DNA from: Gemmatimonadaceae bacterium
GTDB taxonomy: Bacteria; Gemmatimonadota; Gemmatimonadetes; Gemmatimonadales; Gemmatimonadaceae
Assembly (NCBI GenBank): GCA_016720905.1
Contig: JADKJT010000009.1
Span: forward strand, 142,641-206,640
Direction of reading: 5' to 3'
Length of the DNA: 64,000 nt
Shown here: positions 10,301 through 17,100 of the stretch, one piece after another
How positions within the stretch are numbered: the stretch's first letter is position 1
Layout of the letters: every line of letters begins with the position of its first letter
The notes under the pieces: generated by a model
What the model saw: only the letters and a program-made list of their open reading frames with translations
What the model was told of the DNA's origin: nothing
Database searches by the model: none
Made by a program: the position numbers and the translations under genes

Positions 10301-10432
10301 CTGTGGACCAAGTATCGCGGCACCGACCCGGAGTCGGGCTTCAATACCACCAACGGCACGGACGCACCCAGCGAGTTCCAGACCGTCGGTCCGCCAAGCT
10401 ACTTCATCGTCCGTCTCAACCTCGGCTTCTAG
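7310..10432 (+). CDS. SusC/RagA-type TonB-dependent outer-membrane transporter
   Basis: A 1040-residue outer-membrane receptor. ATG 7310 is preceded by GAGGAGA at 7 bases and gives a normal signal peptide ending around ATAQQ. Order: carboxypeptidase-regulatory-like beta-sandwich (about 33-115), plug domain (about 125-275) with LNDLLNSRAPGV, ARIRIRGMNSVS and PIWIIDGIRM, the GPSAATLYGTDAANG block that links the plug to the barrel, then a 22-strand barrel ending in Phe (YFIVRLNLGF), as required for BAM insertion. The SusD-type lipoprotein follows after 12 bases. Together they import a large ligand, glycan or peptide, using TonB energy. No glycanase is encoded beside them, so the substrate is open. 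Confidence 0.95.
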   Translation: MFHSWRPVLALVGLLAGAQVAPLARATAQQGSGGTLTVRVVDIASQKPVEAARVFLVGTTIGGTTSLDGRLTLRPVPAGEFTARVLRVGYGEQTKKVTIVAGQTATIEIALAVAAVNLTPVVTTATGEQRRVEIGNATANIDVSKVLETAPVGNLNDLLNSRAPGVTVTSGTQTGTGARIRIRGMNSVSLSNEPIWIIDGIRMTSNNASFSTATGNGGTTGGNNPSRVGDLNPEEIENIEIVKGPSAATLYGTDAANGVILVTTKKGRAGGARWTVYTEGGALTDRNYYPTAYSTWGKRPGETVSTRGFCNLQRVGTGECTADSTSALNIFDEKDLTPVATGNRQQYGVQVSGGSEVVRYFVSAENETEVGVLSLPQFERQRFDSAGIPLRSWTSRPNQMARKSLRVNLNTTISPKLDLAMSTNFVGLGQRFSLESNATAGLGSQVFGGPGTRSNGAVSGQTSSLNGYRAWTPGYTWQEKTGQDVNRFIWSAQANWRPFSWLANRATIGNDWTGRDDQNLLYRGEGPPLTATTRLGSRGINRVNIRNTTVDLGSSAQYNYFGLSHKTTIGAQYVDFQLASAATGSAQLAPGSQNVGSGTQPSVSEGTTLQKTFGVFYEQALAWNDRLFLTAAVRSDQNSAFGTNFQSIVYPKASASYLISQEPWWRAPSFVNSLRLRYAYGQSGVQPGPNDALLFYGASTTSIAATDQPTVTQAALGNPDLKPERSAEHEVGFEAGLFSQRLNLDVTYYSKITQDALISAVLPPSYGSVASQLRNLGAVKNAGLELGVTAQLVDRRAFAWDVNIATSANDNKVVSLGSTPPQIGTPSRTVPGYPVQGYWAQPITGWQDKNGDGLLTYFADASKNEVFVGDSAIFRGYATPRYQTTVSNGWDLFNRKLRIVSMWDWRSGGLWYNNTERIRCTRPNCSGRMNTKAELVDQATNIAANEHPARTLDGFLQSGAFVRLREASLQYTFAPELASRLARARSMSLVVTARNLKLWTKYRGTDPESGFNTTNGTDAPSEFQTVGPPSYFIVRLNLGF

Positions 10433-10444
10433 GACTTCCGACCC

Positions 10445-11833
10445 ATGACCACAACCATTTTCACGGGCCGGCCCTCCACGCGGCGTTGTGTTGGCGCCGC
10501 GGTGGCCGTTGCCCTCTCGTTGACCGCCTGCAGTTCCGCCAAGGACAGCCTGTTGGCCGTGACTGACCCCGATATCATCAACGCCAGCGACGTCAACTCC
10601 GCGGAAGGGGCCATCGCGCTCGCCAACGGCGCGATTGGCACGTTTCGCACCACCACCGGGGGTGGAGAAAGCATCTGGTTGTTTGGTGGCCTGCTGGCCG
10701 ACGAGTGGTCCACCAGCTCCACGTTCATCCAGAATGACGAGGCCGATCAGCGGCGGGTGCAGGAGTTCAACTCATCCGTCACGGGCATGCTGCGCAATTT
10801 GTATCGCACACGCACCCGCGCCAACGAAGCGATCACGGCGCTCAAGACCTTCAGCCCGAATTCCCGCGCCTTGTTGGCCGAGATGTATCTGGCGCGCGGA
10901 TACTCGGAGATGCAACTGGCATTGGACTTCTGCAACGGTATCCCGATTGGTCTCACCAACGTCATTCCGCCGGACAACGGGACACCAAAGTCCAATCAGG
11001 AGGTGTTCACCCTGGCGGCGGTGTCACTCGACTCCGCGCTGGGTTTCGCCAACGGCAGCGATGCGCAGAGTGTGCTCATGAACCGTGCCGTGCGAGTGGT
11101 CCGCGCGCGTGTCGCGCTGGCGCTGGCCGACTACACCACGGCGGGATCGCTGGTGACCGGACTGCCAACAGCCTTCGCGTATCAGCACACGTTCTCGCTT
11201 ACCACCAGCACGAATACCGTGTGGGGACAGGGATTGAGCTCACGACGCTACAGCGTGGGCGACAGTGTCGAAGGCAATCGACGTGACATTCCGGTCGCGA
11301 ATGCCATTCCGTTTGCGTCGGCGCGCGATCCGCGATTGCCGGTGACCACGCCAACCACCGGCGCTATCAACGGGCAAGATGGACTGACGTATACGCGCAC
11401 CACGACCACGTGGGGGCAACTCACGGCGCTCGATGTGGCCAACGGCGTGGATGCCCGCATGATCGAAGCCGAGGCGGCGCTCAAGGCCAACAATCCCACG
11501 CAGTGGTTGGCCATTCACAACGCGCTCCGGGCCGCACCGCCCAAACTCGGGGATATCCAACCGGCCGTCATGCCGGCGCTGACCGACCCGGGCACCGAGG
11601 TTGGGCGGGTTCTGCTCCACTTCCGTGAGAAGGCATTCTGGACGTTCAGCCGCGGTCAGCGTCTTGGCGACATGCGGCGGCTCATCCGTCAGTACGGGCG
11701 CACGGAAGCGAACACGTTTCCGCAGGGTGTGCACTACAAGGGCGGTACTTATGGCACCGATGTGAACTTCGCCGTCAGCACCGACGAACGAAACAATCCG
11801 AACTACAAGGGGTGCACGAATCGACTGCCGTAA
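10445..11833 (+). CDS. RagB/SusD-type outer-membrane lipoprotein
   Basis: A 462-residue partner of the SusC gene, starting 12 bases after its stop. The signal peptide ends in the lipobox LTAC with Cys29, so it should be anchored in the outer membrane as the lid of the SusC barrel. The rest is helical with TPR-like regions, for example YRTRTRANEAITALKTF and LLAEMYLARGYSEMQLALDF. Near the C-terminus, REKAFWTFSRGQRLGDMRRL matches the conserved SusD segment R-x-x-E-F-W-x-E-G-x-R-x-x-D-L-x-R, and the family's final N-P-N-Y pattern is also present (NNPNYKGC). Length is normal for the family. Confidence 0.93.
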   Translation: MTTTIFTGRPSTRRCVGAAVAVALSLTACSSAKDSLLAVTDPDIINASDVNSAEGAIALANGAIGTFRTTTGGGESIWLFGGLLADEWSTSSTFIQNDEADQRRVQEFNSSVTGMLRNLYRTRTRANEAITALKTFSPNSRALLAEMYLARGYSEMQLALDFCNGIPIGLTNVIPPDNGTPKSNQEVFTLAAVSLDSALGFANGSDAQSVLMNRAVRVVRARVALALADYTTAGSLVTGLPTAFAYQHTFSLTTSTNTVWGQGLSSRRYSVGDSVEGNRRDIPVANAIPFASARDPRLPVTTPTTGAINGQDGLTYTRTTTTWGQLTALDVANGVDARMIEAEAALKANNPTQWLAIHNALRAAPPKLGDIQPAVMPALTDPGTEVGRVLLHFREKAFWTFSRGQRLGDMRRLIRQYGRTEANTFPQGVHYKGGTYGTDVNFAVSTDERNNPNYKGCTNRLP

Positions 11834-11852
11834 CGCAGTCGCGTGATTGTCG

Positions 11853-11886
11853 CGAGGCCCCGGACACGGTTGTGTTCGGGGCCTCG
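11853..11886 (+). terminator. intrinsic-type terminator hairpin between susD and aminotransferase
   Basis: A 15-base stem, CGAGGCCCCGGACAC with GTGTTCGGGGCCTCG, has one mismatch and a GGTT loop. It lies between convergent genes, 20 bases after the SusD stop. No clear T-tract follows on either strand, so termination strength is uncertain. The position suits a bidirectional terminator. Confidence 0.7.
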
Positions 11887-11894
11887 TCGCGTGC

Positions 11895-13142
11895 TCAGCC
11901 CAACTCCGCCTTGAGTGCCGTCACCAGTGTCTCCACGTCACGCTGGGTGTTGAACAGGTGCGTGGAGATGCGGTGGCCGTTGAGGAAATTGGCGGGCACC
12001 GCCTTCACTTCGATGTGGTATTTGTCGATCAGGCGCTGACGAAACGCGCCGCTGTCTACCGCCGGTGGCAGCTCGTAGGTGAGCAGCGGCGACGTGAGCG
12101 GTCCGGGTGCGGCGCTCACCACGCGAATCTTCGGCACCTGTTGCAGCGCGGCGTGCAGGCGATCGCGCAACGCCAGAATGTATGATTCGATGCGCGACTT
12201 GCCGATAGCCACGTGGTAGTCGAATGTCGCTCCCAACCCCAGCACACTGGGCAGGCTGCACACGCCGGAGGATGCGGAGTACGCGTTGCGTCCGCTTTCC
12301 AGCGCAATGGGGTCGATGGTCTTTCCCAGTGTGGCGCTGAGATACAGCAGGCCCGTGCCCTTGGGCGCCAGCAACCATTTGTGACCACTGGTCGCGTAGA
12401 CATCACAGCCCAGCGCCTTCACGTTCACGTCGATACCGCCTACGGCCTGCGCACCATCCACCACCGTCATGCAGCCCCGCGCGTGCGCCAACGCCGACAG
12501 TTCCGCCACCGGCATGCGGAAGCCGGTGGACGTGAGCAGGTGCGAAAACGACAGCACGCGGGTTCTCGGTGTGATGTGCTGCGCGAAGCGATCGACGATG
12601 GCTGGCGCGTTGTTTTCACCCGGAGGGATGGACACCACGTCGAGGACCACGCCGTATCGGCGCGCCACATAGTCCCAGCAGACGCGACCGCCGGGATGCT
12701 CCTGATCGGTGGTGAGCACGCGGTCGCCGGCCGCGAACGTGAGCCCCTGTGCCACCCAATTCATGCCCTCGGTGGTGCAGTTGGTCAGCACCAGCTCGTC
12801 GGTGGTGCAACCAATGAACGCCGCCGCCTTGGCGCGTACGCCCTCCATGGCCTGCTCGTGGGCTCCGTATCCGAAGGCGGCCGGATCGGTCTCGAGTTCG
12901 CGCCACGCCGCGATCACTTTCTCGATGACCGGACGCGGTGTGGGGCCCAGCGAACCGGTTTGCAGGTAGGTGATCCCCGGCGCGAACGAAAAGTCGCCGC
13001 CGGCGGCCAGGCCCAGCGCGGGCTGCGGAGCGCGATCGGCAGGAGAGCTGAGCGCGCGCAGCGCGCGCGGTGTCAGTCCGCCCAGCGACACCGCGCCCAG
13101 CGATGCGAGAAACGCCCGCCGAGACGCGGTGTCGTCAGTCAC
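11895..13142 (-). CDS. class V aminotransferase family protein with Tat-like leader
   Basis: A 415-residue PLP enzyme of the isopenicillin-N epimerase/cysteine desulfurase fold. The PLP Lys is K255 in ATSGHKWLLAPKGTG and the pyridine-N Asp is D229 in VVDGAQAVGG. The N-terminus RRAFLASLGAVSLGGL looks like a twin-arginine signal, so it is probably exported, with PLP loaded in the cytoplasm first. That is unusual for an aminotransferase-fold enzyme, but it is known for exported epimerase-like members in several phyla. The exact reaction (epimerase, kynureninase-like or lyase) is not clear. It lies 2 bases from the peroxiredoxin gene on the same strand. Confidence 0.88.
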   Translation of the reverse strand: MTDDTASRRAFLASLGAVSLGGLTPRALRALSSPADRAPQPALGLAAGGDFSFAPGITYLQTGSLGPTPRPVIEKVIAAWRELETDPAAFGYGAHEQAMEGVRAKAAAFIGCTTDELVLTNCTTEGMNWVAQGLTFAAGDRVLTTDQEHPGGRVCWDYVARRYGVVLDVVSIPPGENNAPAIVDRFAQHITPRTRVLSFSHLLTSTGFRMPVAELSALAHARGCMTVVDGAQAVGGIDVNVKALGCDVYATSGHKWLLAPKGTGLLYLSATLGKTIDPIALESGRNAYSASSGVCSLPSVLGLGATFDYHVAIGKSRIESYILALRDRLHAALQQVPKIRVVSAAPGPLTSPLLTYELPPAVDSGAFRQRLIDKYHIEVKAVPANFLNGHRISTHLFNTQRDVETLVTALKAELG

Positions 13143-13144
13143 GG

Positions 13145-13879
13145 CTACTGGGGTTGTGCGACCGTGCGCAGATACGGCTTGATGGTCTTGAAACCCTGCG
13201 GATACTTCTTCGCGGCCTCTTCATTGGAGACGGCGTTGGAAATGATGACGTCCTGCCCCTGCTGCCAATTGGCCGGTGTCGACACCGCATGCGTGGCCGT
13301 CAACTGCACAGAGTCCAGCAGGCGCAGCACTTCGGCAAAATTGCGCCCTGAGCTCATGGGGTACATCAGGATGGCCTTCACCTTCTTGTCCGGGCCGATA
13401 ATGAATACCGACCGCACGGTTTCATTGTCCTTGGGCGTGCGCTGGCCCGGCACGGCCTCCTCGGGGAGCATGTCGTACAGTTTGGCGACGTGCAGGTCGG
13501 CGTCGCCGATCATCGGGAACGTGACCTTGTGGCCCTGGGTCTCTTCGATGTCCTTGGCCCACCCGGCATGCTCGCTCACCGGGTCGGCGCTCAGGCCGAT
13601 CACCTTGGTGTGGCGCTTGTCGAACTCGGGCTTGAGGCCGGCCATCGAACCCAGCTCGGTGGTGCACACCGGCGTGTAGTTCTTCGGGTGTGAGAAGAGG
13701 ATGGCAAAATGGTCGCCAATCCACTCGTGAAAGTGGATGGGGCCTTCGGTGGTGTCGGCGGTGAAGTCGGGGGCTGCACTGGCCGCGCTCGGATGCGTCG
13801 GCCGCGCATTGCCGGCGCAGGTCCTTCCCGAGCGCGTAGTTGACTCGATTGTCACTCGCGCGCTGAAGGCGTTTCCCAC
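13145..13879 (-). CDS. 1-Cys peroxiredoxin (Prx6/AhpC-TSA family)
   Basis: Reduces hydroperoxides. The peroxidatic Cys is C72 in NYTPVCTTELG, with the family Thr three residues before it. Prx6-type features are the long C-terminal domain with NFAEVLRLLDSVQLT, TPANW and the ending GFKTIKPYLRTV. Conserved sequence starts at APDFTADTTEG (residue 36), whereas most relatives have only about ten residues before that motif. No ATG, GTG or TTG lies closer than GTG 13855 (residue 9). The true start is therefore either 13855 or 13879, and the 5' end overlaps the divergent serine-hydrolase gene by 100-140 bases. The upstream 35 residues look non-Prx-like. Confidence 0.87.
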   Translation of the reverse strand: MGNAFSARVTIESTTRSGRTCAGNARPTHPSAASAAPDFTADTTEGPIHFHEWIGDHFAILFSHPKNYTPVCTTELGSMAGLKPEFDKRHTKVIGLSADPVSEHAGWAKDIEETQGHKVTFPMIGDADLHVAKLYDMLPEEAVPGQRTPKDNETVRSVFIIGPDKKVKAILMYPMSSGRNFAEVLRLLDSVQLTATHAVSTPANWQQGQDVIISNAVSNEEAAKKYPQGFKTIKPYLRTVAQPQ

Positions 13880-15320
13880 GCCCGGCGTTGCGGTCGTGGT
13901 TGTTCAGGACGGCAAGGTGGTGGTGGCCAAGGGCTACGGCGTCAAGACGCTGGGGGACACGGCGCGCGTGACGCCCACCACCCGGTTCGGTATCGCGTCA
14001 AATACCAAAGTGTTTACGGCCACAGCCCTCGGTCTCCTGGTGGAGGAGGGGAAGCTCGAGTGGGATGCACCCGTCATTCGGTATCTGCCGCAGTTCGCGA
14101 TGTACGATCCCTTCGTGACGCGCGAGCTCACGGTGCGCGACTTGCTGGTGCATCGCAGTGGCCTGGGGCTGGGCGCCGGCGACCTGCTGTGGTGGCCAGC
14201 ATCCACCTACAGCCGCAAGGACATCATGTATCGGCTGCGCTTCATCAAGCCGGCCACGTCATTTCGTTCGGCGTACGCCTACGACAACGTGCTGTACCTG
14301 GTGGCGGGCGAGATTATCGAATCGGTGAGCGGAATGTCGTGGGAGCGCTTTGTTGAAGAGCGCATTCTCAGGAAGGTCGGCATGACCCATACCACGTCGC
14401 GGCACGGTGACGCGGCCGCTCCGGGTGATGTGGCGACCACGCATGCACCGGTGAACGGCGCGCTGCGGGTGATCGCGCCGATGACCAGCGACAACACCAA
14501 TCCGGCCGGTGGCATCAACAGCGGTGCCATCGACATGGCGAAATGGGTGCTCACGCAGTTGGACTCGGGGAAAGTAGCCGATGGCACGCGACTGTTTCGT
14601 GCGTCGACCGCACGCCAACTGTGGGCCCCGGTCACCCCAACGCCCATCGGGACACCGCCACCGGAGCTGGCCCCGCTGCAGCGCGACTTCGGGTTCTATG
14701 CGCTCGGACTCAATGTGATCGACTTCCGCGGACGGAAGACATTGCATCATACCGGTGGGCTCCCTGGTTATCTGAGTTCAGTCGCCATGGTGCCGTCGGC
14801 GCGGGCGGCGGTGGTGGTCCTCACGAACGACGAATCCAGCACGTTTCTGGCGCTCACCTGGGCGTTGCTGGACCGTGCGCTCAACGCCCCGTCATTCGAT
14901 TGGATTGGCGGGTACGCGGCGCTGACCGCGCGACAAGACCGCGCATTGGTTGATGCCGCCAAGGGCGCGCAGGCATCCCCCGACTCGGTCTCGCGTCCGT
15001 CGTTGGCCCTGGAGAAGTACGCGGGCACCTACGAAGACGCATGGTACGGCGACGTTACGGTGACGCACGAGCAGGGCACGCTGGTGATGCGCTTTTCGCA
15101 CACGCCGCAACTGGTGGGGGACATGGTGCCGTGGCAACACGACACGTTTCTCGTGCGCTGGCGCGATCGGGAATTGCGGGCCGACGCCTACGCGACGTTT
15201 GCGCTGCTGCCAGATGGACGCATTGATCAGGTGAAGCTGCTCCCCGCGTCGCCCGATGTGGACTTCTCATTCGATTTCGCCGATCTGTTGCTCCAACCCA
15301 AACGAGCGGCGAGGCCGTAG
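13737..15320 (+). CDS. serine hydrolase, class C beta-lactamase/PBP-like fold
   Basis: A protein of about 527 residues with a short signal peptide (MKSGAALAALGCVGR if started at GTG 13761, or eight residues longer from ATG 13737; cleavage near ALPAQ). Catalytic motifs are SNTK (S88, K91, from the ATG), Y-x-N in YAYDNVLY, and HTGG near residue 340. After the hydrolase domain comes a separate lipocalin-like C-terminal domain (from about residue 410, LALEKYAGTYEDAWYGDV), the DUF3471 arrangement seen in many secreted esterase/peptidase relatives. Function is probably a periplasmic esterase or D-amino-acid peptidase, not resistance. Its 5' end is antisense to the peroxiredoxin N-terminus. The rhomboid gene starts 4 bases after its stop. 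Confidence 0.88.
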   Translation: MGPSVVSAVKSGAALAALGCVGRALPAQVLPERVVDSIVTRALKAFPTPGVAVVVVQDGKVVVAKGYGVKTLGDTARVTPTTRFGIASNTKVFTATALGLLVEEGKLEWDAPVIRYLPQFAMYDPFVTRELTVRDLLVHRSGLGLGAGDLLWWPASTYSRKDIMYRLRFIKPATSFRSAYAYDNVLYLVAGEIIESVSGMSWERFVEERILRKVGMTHTTSRHGDAAAPGDVATTHAPVNGALRVIAPMTSDNTNPAGGINSGAIDMAKWVLTQLDSGKVADGTRLFRASTARQLWAPVTPTPIGTPPPELAPLQRDFGFYALGLNVIDFRGRKTLHHTGGLPGYLSSVAMVPSARAAVVVLTNDESSTFLALTWALLDRALNAPSFDWIGGYAALTARQDRALVDAAKGAQASPDSVSRPSLALEKYAGTYEDAWYGDVTVTHEQGTLVMRFSHTPQLVGDMVPWQHDTFLVRWRDRELRADAYATFALLPDGRIDQVKLLPASPDVDFSFDFADLLLQPKRAARP

Positions 15321-15324
15321 CACC

Positions 15325-15909
15325 ATGGCCATGTCGGTGGCGAAACGGTCCGCAGGCAGCCTCATGAAAACCATGCAGCTGCAGGCCACCGTTCTGGGCA
15401 GCTCACTCGGCGCGGCGTGGCTCACCCTGGCTCTCAATGTGCTCAGCGGTGGCGCACTGTTGCCGTACGGCATTGTCCCACGCTCAGTCACGGGGCTGCG
15501 CGGCATTCTGTTCGCCCCGTTCCTGCACGCGAATCTGGCGCATCTGACGGCCAACACCGGGTCGTTCGTGGTGCTGGGTTGGTTGGTGATGCTACGCGAC
15601 AAGCGACACTTCGGACGCGTGACGCTGGCGGCTGCACTGACCTCGGGAATCACGTCATGGCTGCTGGGAGCGCCGGGATCGGTACACATCGGCGCCAGCG
15701 GCGTGATTTTCGGCTACCTGGGTTTTCTGATGGTGAGCGGGTGGTACGCGCGCACATTCGCCAGCATAGGGCTCAGCATTGGCGTGACCGCTGTGTGGGG
15801 GAGCCTGGTGTTTGGTGTGTTGCCCAACATGCCGGGGGTGAGCTGGCAGGGACATCTGGGCGGATTCATTGGCGGGGTGTTGGCGGCGCGGGCGTTTCGA
15901 AGAGCGTAG
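15325..15909 (+). CDS. rhomboid-family intramembrane serine protease
   Basis: A 194-residue membrane protein with about six helices. The catalytic Ser is S125 in HIGASGVIFGY and the catalytic His is H177 in WQGHLGGFIGG. The oxyanion-type Asn is N77 in HLTANTGSF, where most rhomboids have HxxxN; here the His of that motif is H73. It cleaves helices of other membrane proteins within the bilayer. I place the start at ATG 15325, 4 bases after the serine-hydrolase stop (15331 and 15364 are alternatives). Shorter than most rhomboids but complete. It converges with the nucleotidyltransferase gene, 9 bases between stops. Confidence 0.9.
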   Translation: MAMSVAKRSAGSLMKTMQLQATVLGSSLGAAWLTLALNVLSGGALLPYGIVPRSVTGLRGILFAPFLHANLAHLTANTGSFVVLGWLVMLRDKRHFGRVTLAAALTSGITSWLLGAPGSVHIGASGVIFGYLGFLMVSGWYARTFASIGLSIGVTAVWGSLVFGVLPNMPGVSWQGHLGGFIGGVLAARAFRRA

Positions 15910-15918
15910 GCAGCGGCA

Positions 15919-16380
15919 TCAGCCGTGGTCCGGAAGTCGCTCGATGAAATCGGCATCGGCGAGATCCTGCGGTCGACCAGTCGCGCGCTTGTTTCTAAGC
16001 AATGAGGCGCGATCGATGAACCAGACCGGTACACCGTCAATCGTCCCGCCGACTTTTGTCGACCAGGCATCATCAAACGACACGGCATACAACCGCGTCA
16101 AGAGGTCAACGCGATTCGGCGCGCGTCCCAGTTGGATCATCCGATCGTCGGCAGCGAAATCCGCAGCCGACAGCCCATCCGACGCGAAACCGAATTCGCG
16201 CAATGCCCGTACAATGCGCGACCCATTCTCCTCAGTGGGTCGGACATAGCAGTCCAGATCCTCAGTGAATCGCGGATGTCCGTGAAACGCTACGGCGTGA
16301 CCGCCGACGACGATGTACTCAACGTGGTTCGAGCTGAACAACGCGAGCAACTCGCGCAAATCCTTGTGTAGTCTCTCCAC
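15919..16380 (-). CDS. minimal nucleotidyltransferase (DUF6036/AbiEii-like)
   Basis: About 153 residues from GTG 16380, which is preceded at 3 bases by AGGGAGG; ATG 16422 is an alternative start. The nucleotidyltransferase core is VVGGHAVAFHGHPRFTEDLD: the Gly pair at residues 26-27 and the metal-binding D41 and D43. Family members are often the antitoxin- or toxin-associated NTase of type IV-like systems, or are simply uncharacterised. The small upstream gene overlaps it by 62 bases, a conserved pairing in many genomes. I call the fold with confidence and leave the biological role open. Confidence 0.8.
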   Translation of the reverse strand: MERLHKDLRELLALFSSNHVEYIVVGGHAVAFHGHPRFTEDLDCYVRPTEENGSRIVRALREFGFASDGLSAADFAADDRMIQLGRAPNRVDLLTRLYAVSFDDAWSTKVGGTIDGVPVWFIDRASLLRNKRATGRPQDLADADFIERLPDHG

Positions 16381-16513
16381 GGGCCTCCCTGTACCACGCG
16401 ATGAGATCCAGCGCCCGATCAAGGCGCTGTTGCGGTGTCATCGCCGACAATTCTTCCCGGTCGGCCTGCGCCGCGTCATCGTGCGACTTGAAGATTCGGA
16501 TCACACGTTCCAT
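16319..16513 (-). CDS. small partner protein of the nucleotidyltransferase
   Basis: 64 residues: MERVIRIFKSHDDAAQ, a helix-rich middle with TPQQRLDRALDLIAWYRE, and the tail RVARVVQLEPR. I recognise the type: a 60-70 residue protein with M-E-R-x-I-R-x-F at the start, L-x-x-L-x-x-I-x-x-Y-R-E in the middle and R-V-x-R-V-V at the end, encoded just before NTases of this class. It has no catalytic motif. Its 3' end overlaps the NTase start, so the two are translated from one message. Whether it is an antitoxin, chaperone or subunit is not known. Confidence 0.72.
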   Translation of the reverse strand: MERVIRIFKSHDDAAQADREELSAMTPQQRLDRALDLIAWYREARGETTQGFARVARVVQLEPR

Positions 16514-16548
16514 GGATGGAAACTATTGTCTGGCGGGCCCCGTCGCAC

Positions 16549-16971
16549 TTACACCTTGTGCGTGGACAACAGCAAACTCGTCTCCGAGTTCGACACGCCC
16601 TTGATGGTGCGAATGCCGCGCAGTGCCTCGTCAAACGTCTCAAGACTGTCGGTCGCCACCTCGGCCACGATGTCCCATCGGCCATTGGTGGTGTGCAACG
16701 CCCGCACCTCGGGATAGCCGCGCAACGCCTTGAGAATGGCGTCGGAGCGATCGCCCTCCACGCTGATCATCATCACGGCCCGCACGCGATGCGCGGCCAC
16801 CTCGGGCGTGGTGCGAACCGTGAACCCCAACAGCACCCGCTGCTCGATGAGGCGATCGATGCGGTTCTGCACGGTGCCGCGGGATACACCCAACTGCTTG
16901 GCCAGCTGCGCGACTGATACCCGGGCGTTCTCGCGGAGCAAAGAAATGAGTCGGAGGTCCTGACTATCCAT
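16549..16971 (-). CDS. Lrp/AsnC family transcriptional regulator
   Basis: 140 residues from ATG 16971. N-terminal helix-turn-helix at about 17-38 (VSVAQLAKQLGVSRGTVQNRI), then the ligand-binding RAM domain (about 60-140) with VEGDRSDAILKAL and GRWDIVAEVAT. It is divergent from the arginase gene, with a 129-base AT-rich region between them. AsnC/Lrp proteins next to arginine or ornithine genes usually sense an amino acid and control the neighbour plus themselves. Here that would be arginine or ornithine; this is inference from position. Confidence 0.9.
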   Translation of the reverse strand: MDSQDLRLISLLRENARVSVAQLAKQLGVSRGTVQNRIDRLIEQRVLLGFTVRTTPEVAAHRVRAVMMISVEGDRSDAILKALRGYPEVRALHTTNGRWDIVAEVATDSLETFDEALRGIRTIKGVSNSETSLLLSTHKV

Positions 16972-16983
16972 GGTTGAGTTCGC

Positions 16984-17013
16984 TAGATAACGAGGAATAG
17001 AGCATAATGTCAA
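16984..17013 (-). promoter_or_regulatory. promoter of the Lrp/AsnC gene
   Basis: On the minus strand, TTGACA (17013-17008) is followed after 18 bases by TATCTA (16989-16984). The -35 is perfect, the -10 only half-matching. The start of transcription would fall within about 10 bases of the ATG at 16971, so the leader would be very short. Confidence 0.45.
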
Positions 17014-17046
17014 TAGCTAGTGCCAAAACGCCAAAAAGACAAGCAA

Positions 17047-17058
17047 ATATGTGCATAT
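17047..17058. promoter_or_regulatory. palindrome in the Lrp-arginase intergenic region, possible operator
   Basis: ATATG-TG-CATAT, an interrupted palindrome with AT-rich flanks, 43 bases before the arginase ATG. The tetramer CTAG recurs at about 16983, 17016 and 17061. AT-rich palindromes are typical Lrp/AsnC binding sites. A weak -10 (TATATC) overlaps it, while no good -35 precedes it, which would fit an activated promoter. Inference. Confidence 0.4.
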
Positions 17059-17100
17059 ATCTAGCTTGTTGCTAACACTGGCCGGCGACAGCTTCCAGTC

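Noticed and set aside
7310..11833. A polysaccharide utilisation locus with the SusC/SusD pair
   Set aside because: No glycoside hydrolase or regulator is adjacent; GH43 is 3.8 kb away on the other strand with its own partners.
13600..13809. Peroxiredoxin read in another frame from ATG 13809 as a repaired start
   Set aside because: A one-base change would give MRGRRIRARPVQPP, which does not resemble the N-terminus of any Prx6 relative.
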